This document shows, piece after piece, positions 60,201 to 64,000 of a stretch of DNA of 64,000 bases. This DNA comes from Clostridiales bacterium. Lineage in GTDB: Bacteria > Bacillota > Clostridia > Christensenellales > Aristaeellaceae. Below the pieces are notes generated by a model. The model did no database searches. It saw nothing but the letters and a program-made list of their open reading frames with translations, and had not been told where the DNA came from. A program made the translations under genes and the position numbers. The DNA lies in the NCBI GenBank assembly GCA_024684375.1, contig JAIKWZ010000025.1, positions 1 to 64,000 of the forward strand. The letters run 5' to 3'. Position 1 is the first letter of the stretch. Every line of letters begins with the position of its first letter.

Positions 60201-60384
60201 AGGTTTTACGCCGAATGACACTAACCTTGTCGCCACTGTCGAACCCGAAGAATACTGCGTGGGACGCTTTGTGGACAGAGGGCTCAGGCATCATACGCAA
60301 TACTTCTATCGGGTACGCACCGTAGATACAATCGGCCGCACAGGTCCATTCAGCCCGGAGTTCAGCGCTTGGACAAAAGAATAA
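57244..60384 (+). CDS. GH38-like glycosidase (DUF5054-like) with C-terminal FN3-like domain
   Basis: 1046 residues from ATG 57,244 with GAAAGGGG upstream. After a beta domain of about 95 residues, MVSSHTDIGLHNSPYVQRYS starts the GH38-type catalytic domain; SHTDIG holds the zinc His and Asp, and LAMIDVNGMPWSMVQPFADA resembles the nucleophile region. A large beta-sandwich follows (LLFNKNGGLLSIYDKQLCRE). The last 90 residues (LLWGAVNRADLKCYQLFRSE, FYRVRTVDTIGRTGPFSPEF) are fibronectin III-like. No signal peptide. Substrate unknown; an alpha-mannosidase-type activity is possible. It is divergent from the second sugar importer. Confidence 0.78.
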   Translation: MEVSVMPISMVDHSGRQLIRVSGCFSRASHLLFRALRAEDGSVICEAPIALSAGESVAFARLPAPAEDMNVIWEFVGEHGEKLLSRPADWKKPREWTFYIMVSSHTDIGLHNSPYVQRYSTGNTIEAAMRLCDRTQDRAPQDRYRYVLEGSWVFDSFAWEKGNAEARKLVRDYISQGKMGVCAGLAGNHVQTFGLEEMARASYERLRLNDEWGVDCRTLAMIDVNGMPWSMVQPFADAGYENVIFSPNHWNPTRSTVWHMDDSMPGAELNPEAGGGGSRMEMRFGSALPRVFYWQSAYGSKPLLVWSGGMYSQSGTLFGFDYKSYPDVYATRRMEAAFSKMLPVMEKEVPYDLWLMPCYDDDGVPDLKLTDCLKLWNENWSWPRLRTLGDPDEPFRLLRQRFSDVIPSLQGDLTGGWYQHPLSAPDCLARKFEADRLLPTAEKLSTLAALTSPGYLYPVRRFDRAWKALLCNDEHSYGTSGYQGRRVYETWIQHRDWIETALETARTESEKALTALSEQICVPEPSVIAFNPTALDVRTSLYVDGKTCPAMDIPSLGYRRVPLSIFAADTPSVSAVSQPPTVENAYYRLLFNKNGGLLSIYDKQLCRELLQKNAAFPANCFVWTQDNHQCFCQPEQARFEICSAKAYTEVISYMDEPSSGAALIQRIRLLNGEKLIRIDNELKHVRGLYNTRRYLRYAYYAFPFDVPGARRICALNGCEAEYGRDLTGHGTDVYMAAHEWVCAENGEYGVGVIQWDSELVEFDHIHPDKTDFGLPGSGSQMFFYLANDWLQMHLAGGSHIDLRFRYAITSYEGDHRQAKLEQIAEKLLNPPLTVVTQPHEGKFDSDSLSFMRADARLLTLKPAYDSRGIIARVYGSTDKQLELYDQVFPHARTDLETVDESPCDKHGVRGFGSVRILSDKIRISFDASPDLSGLGAAEMPVGSEYTGLILKPRAARGEEDGMLYLLWGAVNRADLKCYQLFRSEETGFTPNDTNLVATVEPEEYCVGRFVDRGLRHHTQYFYRVRTVDTIGRTGPFSPEFSAWTKE

Positions 60385-60399
60385 TTGCTGCCGAAGAAT

Positions 60400-60430
60400 A
60401 GAAAGCCACCCCATTCCGGGGTGGTTTTCG
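60400..60430. terminator. Terminator of the GH38-like gene
   Basis: CCACCCCATTCCGGGGTGG (60,406-60,424) then TTTT. The minus strand has a weaker tail for the GNAT gene. Confidence 0.8.
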
Positions 60431-60447
60431 GTCCTTTCTTCGTTCCG

Positions 60448-60972
60448 CTATTCAGACAATTCTATCCAGTACCGTTCTATTTCCACCTTTTCTTCAGGTT
60501 CGTATACGGTGGATTCATACACGCCGCCGTTTTTAAGGATCGTTTTGCGGCTTCCTTCGTTGCCTTTTATGCAGGTTATCAGCACTTTGTATATCCCAAG
60601 TTCCCTGCACCTGGAAAGCGCCGTTGCCAGCATCTGTGTGGCATAGCCCCTGCGCCGCTCGCTGGGTGCTACCGAATAGCCGATGTGGCCGCCGTATTTC
60701 TCAAGATACTCGTTGAAAGAATGCCTTATATCCAGCATACCGACGATCTTTTCGTCAGCTTCCCTGACGAATATAAACTGAGTGGAAGGCACTGAACCTT
60801 CCGGCGTCGTTTCGCGCGTTTTATGGCTGTCAAGATAAGCGAGCCAGTCCTTCGGGTCTTCGAAGTGCCTTAGCCTTTCCGTGCCGTCCATTGAATCTCC
60901 GCTTTCAAGAAACTCATGCCGGTAAGCGCATATCTGTCGGCCATATTCCAGGGTTGGTTCAATAAGCTTCAT
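60448..60972 (-). CDS. GNAT-family N-acetyltransferase
   Basis: 174 residues. GGHIGYSVAPSERRRGYATQ is the acetyl-CoA loop (R/Q-x-x-G-x-A), and VLITCIKGNEGSRKTILKNG the conserved end. Similar proteins acetylate ribosomal protein ends or small amines; substrate unknown. Last gene of the pepF operon, 15 bases after the Sm-like gene. Confidence 0.88.
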   Translation of the reverse strand: MKLIEPTLEYGRQICAYRHEFLESGDSMDGTERLRHFEDPKDWLAYLDSHKTRETTPEGSVPSTQFIFVREADEKIVGMLDIRHSFNEYLEKYGGHIGYSVAPSERRRGYATQMLATALSRCRELGIYKVLITCIKGNEGSRKTILKNGGVYESTVYEPEEKVEIERYWIELSE

Positions 60973-60987
60973 CTTTCATCTGCCCGA

Positions 60988-61494
60988 TCATATTCTATTT
61001 ACGTCCGCTTCCGAGAGTGTCCTTAGCCTCTCGATCAGCCGCCTTCCCTCACGCTGAATCTCCTCGTCCTTATTGTACCTGACCAGCTCGTCCAGCGTTT
61101 TTATCAGATCCCCGGTCGGCGGAAGCTTGTCGACGCGTCCCTTGGCGAGATACGCGTTGATGCAGTTCATCATGCGCATGGAGTGCACGTTTTCTTCCGA
61201 GAGCAGCAGATCCTCAACAATGCACATACCGTCTTCAAGCGAGAGCTCTTCCAGCTGCCCGTAAGGATCGAGGAACTTTCCGTAGGGACCTGAGTGTTCC
61301 TCAAGGCTGATGATCTCTTTTATATCTCGTTTGTAGAACAGGTAGTTCTCGATCTGCAGAGCTTCTTCCCTGCGTCCATATTCGTGCTCGTCATAGTCCA
61401 CGCTGTTGAACATGCAGACACCATCGAACACTCCGCCCCAGCGATCGATTATCCTTACGCACATGCCGTCATACTGTCTTATATTCTTACTCAT
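60988..61494 (-). CDS. Hypothetical protein with Sm-like N-terminal region
   Basis: 168 residues, not recognised as a named family. The first 60 (YDGMCVRIIDRWGGVFDGVC, then FNSVDYDEHEYGRREEALQI) look like a small beta-barrel of LSm type. The rest is helical and acidic (LIKTLDELVRYNKDEEIQRE). No signal or membrane part. It sits three bases from the phosphoesterase gene inside the pepF operon. RNA or protein binding would be a guess. Confidence 0.6.
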   Translation of the reverse strand: MSKNIRQYDGMCVRIIDRWGGVFDGVCMFNSVDYDEHEYGRREEALQIENYLFYKRDIKEIISLEEHSGPYGKFLDPYGQLEELSLEDGMCIVEDLLLSEENVHSMRMMNCINAYLAKGRVDKLPPTGDLIKTLDELVRYNKDEEIQREGRRLIERLRTLSEADVNRI

Positions 61495-61497
61495 TCT

Positions 61498-62343
61498 TCA
61501 TCCTATTGTCACAAGCGCGGTTTCGTGCAGTCCCGTGCACACCTGCGGTATCCTGCCCGCGTAGCGACAGCTCACTCCGGCGTGGATGTGTCCCGTCAAT
61601 ATCAGTTTGATCTGTTTACACTCCCCGATAAACCTCAGCGTTTCTTCGGTACACCCGTCCGGAAGCTGCTGCCGCCTGCGTTCAGGGGGGTATGTTCCCA
61701 TTTCGCTTTCCGGCGTGCCACACAAATACCCGCAGGGCTGGCGCCTTTCGCTGAGCATAAACTCGTGCAGCAGCGGCGAATACAGCGGCGTGTGGATAAG
61801 CAGTATCATCGGAAGGCCGTCCAAAGCCTCCCGTTTAAGGAAGGCAAGCTGTTCCTCTTCGAAAAGATAATACCCGTTATCAAGGGCGATGAGCTTGACC
61901 CCGTTTATCACCCTTGCACTCAGGCGGATGTCGTTTTTGAACACAGCCTGAACCTTTGCGAGACTTTGATCACGGTATGCCTTGTCCTCAAAAGCTTCGC
62001 CAACGTACTGGCTGAACTCGTGGTTGCCGGCCGCCATGATCACGTCATTTTCTGCGCAGAAGCATTTTGCCGCGTCAAGATTCGCCCAGGAAACGAAATC
62101 TATCAGATCTCCCGCGTAGGCGATCGGGCAGCCTTCCCTGCGGGAGATCTCCCCTATCTCCCTTAACTCGCTTTCCGCGTATGGGAACACCTCCGCCCGG
62201 CGCTGCGCCAGGCATCGCTTTCTCTCGTCGTCCCTTATATCTGCGCGTGTCAGATGTGTGTCAGACGCCAAAAGCAGCTTGAAGGGAGAATTCGCTCCCG
62301 CCTCAAACAGAAAGCGGCTGAGTTTAAGCTTTTCCTGCTCCAT
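61498..62343 (-). CDS. Metallophosphoesterase
   Basis: 281 residues of the calcineurin-like family. LLLASDTHLTRADIRDDERK, IAYAGDLIDFVSW, MAAGNHEFSQY, LLIHTPLYSP and LILTGHIHAGVSC give all five metal/catalytic blocks (D-x-H, GD, GNHE, H, GHxH). Substrate unknown. The start overlaps the end of pepF by 20 bases, so they are co-translated. Unlike the fragment at 30,745 it is complete. Confidence 0.88.
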   Translation of the reverse strand: MEQEKLKLSRFLFEAGANSPFKLLLASDTHLTRADIRDDERKRCLAQRRAEVFPYAESELREIGEISRREGCPIAYAGDLIDFVSWANLDAAKCFCAENDVIMAAGNHEFSQYVGEAFEDKAYRDQSLAKVQAVFKNDIRLSARVINGVKLIALDNGYYLFEEEQLAFLKREALDGLPMILLIHTPLYSPLLHEFMLSERRQPCGYLCGTPESEMGTYPPERRRQQLPDGCTEETLRFIGECKQIKLILTGHIHAGVSCRYAGRIPQVCTGLHETALVTIG

Positions 62344-64000
62344 TTATCCTTTTGCACACTTTTTCGTATTTGTCAAGCAATTCCTCAAACTCGTTCAGAG
62401 CGGCATTCACCGTTTCGGGCTTGGACAGGTCCACTCCCGCGAGCTTGAGCGCGTCTATGGGGTACACGCTGCAGCCCGCGCTCAGGAACTTCTTATAGTC
62501 CTCTACGGCTTTGAGTCCTTCTTTACGGATCTTGCCTGCTATGGCCATCGCGGCCGAGAAGCCTGTGGCGTACTTATAGACGTAGAAGCAGTTGTAGAAG
62601 TGGGGTATCCGCATCCACTCGTACGCGATCAGCTCGTCATATTCCAGGTTGGCGTAATACTTTTTATTCAGTTCGCCATACATCTCGTTGAGTGTCTCCG
62701 AAGTGATGGGTTCCCCTTTTTCCGCCATTTCATGAGCGTTTTTCTCAAATTCGGCGAACATTGTCTGCCTGAAGACAGTGCCCCTAAACGAGTCAAGCAG
62801 GTTGTACAGCAGATACGCCTGAGCCTCGTCCTGAGGATAGCGGTCCATAAGCTCTCTGAGCACAAGCACTTCGTTTACTGTGGAAGCGACCTCAGCCACG
62901 AACAGGCTGTAGCCGCTCTTTGCATAGGGCTGATTTTTGTTTGAATACCAGGTGTGCAGGCTGTGACCCATCTCGTGAGCCACGGTCTGCAGGTGGTCCA
63001 GGTCTTCCTTGTAATTGGTCAGCACGTAGGGATGGGAATCGTAAGTGCCCCAGGAATACGCGCCGGAAGACTTGCCTTCGTTTTCGTAAGGATCTATCCA
63101 GCGTTCGTCAAGCGCCTTTTTGAGCACTTCCCCATACTCCTCGCCCAGCACTTTCAGGCAATCGATCACTACTTCGTAAGCTTTCCTGAACGGCAGCTTG
63201 ATGTCGAAGCCGAACTCCGGCGGCAGATACAGGTCGTAAAAGTGCATATCTTTTATTCCGTGCAGCCGCGCATTCACGTCCACGAACCTCTGCAGGGCTG
63301 GAAGATGGGCATTGACCGCCTCGATCAGGCTGTCATATACGCTGACGGGAATGTTGTCTTCAAACAGCGAGGCTTCCAGCGCGCATTCGTGCTTTTTTGC
63401 CCGTGCGTAGAATATGTCGCCGTTCACGTTGCCCGCGTACAGGGCGGGGATGGTGGCCGAGAAGCTCTTATATGTCTCGTAAAGGGCGGTAAACGCAGCC
63501 TTTCTGACTTCCCGGTCCTTGTTCATCATGAACGGGATGTAGTTTGAAGAAGTGAGCCTCACCATCTCCCCGTTTTCGTCCTTGATCTCCGGAAAACGCA
63601 TATCCGCGTCGGTGAGCATGTCGTAAGCGGTGGAAGCAGTCTCGGATACGTCCCTGCTCATCGCCAGCAGTGTCTCCTCGCTTTCGGAAAGAGTGTGCGG
63701 GCGGTTCCTGAGAAGGTCATCAAGCATCATGCTGAAGTCGGAAAACTCCGGATCGGTCTTGAGTGAGGACAGATAGGCTTCGTCCTTGGACAGCAGTTCC
63801 GGGGAAATGTACGCCGCCTTGCTGCCCAACAGCGTAGCCGCCTGCTGGATCTTGGACACCATGCCCTGATACAGGGTATTGGAATTGTCCTCGTCCCTGC
63901 GCATGCGCGCGTAGGTGTACAGGCTTGAAGCGACACGGTCGCATTTGTCGGACAGTTTAAGCGCCTTCAGCGCGTCGTCCCTGTTCCCGAGTTTGCCCTT
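62324..64000 (-). CDS. pepF: Oligoendopeptidase F (5' end outside window)
   Basis: 558 codons are visible; the frame is open to the right edge and the N-terminus (about 40 residues) is missing. The zinc motif is in LQTVAHEMGHSLHTWYSNKN (HEMGH), with the downstream Glu in FVAEVASTVNEVLVLRELMD, as in M3B peptidases. It cuts oligopeptides of about 7 to 17 residues in the cytoplasm. First gene visible of the operon pepF, phosphoesterase, Sm-like, GNAT. Confidence 0.95.
   Translation of the reverse strand, partial: KGKLGNRDDALKALKLSDKCDRVASSLYTYARMRRDEDNSNTLYQGMVSKIQQAATLLGSKAAYISPELLSKDEAYLSSLKTDPEFSDFSMMLDDLLRNRPHTLSESEETLLAMSRDVSETASTAYDMLTDADMRFPEIKDENGEMVRLTSSNYIPFMMNKDREVRKAAFTALYETYKSFSATIPALYAGNVNGDIFYARAKKHECALEASLFEDNIPVSVYDSLIEAVNAHLPALQRFVDVNARLHGIKDMHFYDLYLPPEFGFDIKLPFRKAYEVVIDCLKVLGEEYGEVLKKALDERWIDPYENEGKSSGAYSWGTYDSHPYVLTNYKEDLDHLQTVAHEMGHSLHTWYSNKNQPYAKSGYSLFVAEVASTVNEVLVLRELMDRYPQDEAQAYLLYNLLDSFRGTVFRQTMFAEFEKNAHEMAEKGEPITSETLNEMYGELNKKYYANLEYDELIAYEWMRIPHFYNCFYVYKYATGFSAAMAIAGKIRKEGLKAVEDYKKFLSAGCSVYPIDALKLAGVDLSKPETVNAALNEFEELLDKYEKVCKRINGAGKA

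Noticed and set aside
1..64000. CRISPR arrays
   Set aside because: No regularly spaced short direct repeats were seen, and no cas genes. The repeated elements found are hairpins, SH3 and zinc-repeat coding units and the 172-base recombinase slice.

Overview
This window looks like chromosomal DNA of a Clostridia-type Firmicute, probably a gut or rumen fibre-degrading relative of Christensenellales. The evidence is the yybS-rplI-dnaB neighbourhood, the MalF/MalG- and LplB/YtcP-type sugar transporters, a BMP-type nucleoside importer, PepF, GGAGG-type ribosome sites, frequent TTG starts, and canonical sigma-A promoters and intrinsic terminators. The taxonomic placement is inference from gene content only.

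Layout. 1-1,012: the end of a GNAT acetyltransferase, then 850 bases without a gene but with a dense run of hairpins. 1,013-19,526: a glycan-use region with a DUF5696-like putative glycosidase, a secreted four-SH3 protein, a DUF4832-type protein, a cupin/GH78-like/UroD-like/GH78 rhamnosidase operon with its own promoter and palindrome, a sulfatase, and an ABC sugar importer whose first permease carries an N-terminal beta-propeller. Together these suggest import and breakdown of a sulfated, rhamnose-containing glycan. 19,530-20,600: decayed gene ends, including the 3' end of an L-serine dehydratase gene. 20,757-22,597: two tandem sugar-isomerase-like TIM barrels, one with most metal ligands replaced. 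22,750-27,623: aconitase-icd divergent from citrate synthase, the oxidative branch to 2-oxoglutarate.

27,580-37,000: a mosaic island of truncated genes. It holds a 3'-cut hypothetical gene, the end of a SNF2 helicase, two copies of a 172-base serine-recombinase segment, a small mobile-element protein cut short, a five-repeat CxC zinc protein, HU, fragments of a phosphoesterase, an integrase, a serine hydrolase and phage head genes, an AraC plus LplB/YtcP-type sugar operon whose binding-protein gene is cut in half, and the 3' half of a tRNA-Arg.

37,216-46,838: a UroD/MetE-like protein, a 2-hydroxyacid dehydrogenase/PHP/M42 peptidase operon, a ferredoxin-type aldo-keto reductase, and the two permeases and ATPase of the nucleoside importer. 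46,978-51,695: its BMP binding protein, MscL with a zinc ribbon, YybS, L9 and DnaB. 51,784-60,384: a C69 dipeptidase, a second LplB/YtcP importer with its binding protein, and a GH38-like glycosidase. 60,448-64,000: an operon of PepF (cut by the window edge), a phosphoesterase, an Sm-like hypothetical protein and a GNAT acetyltransferase.
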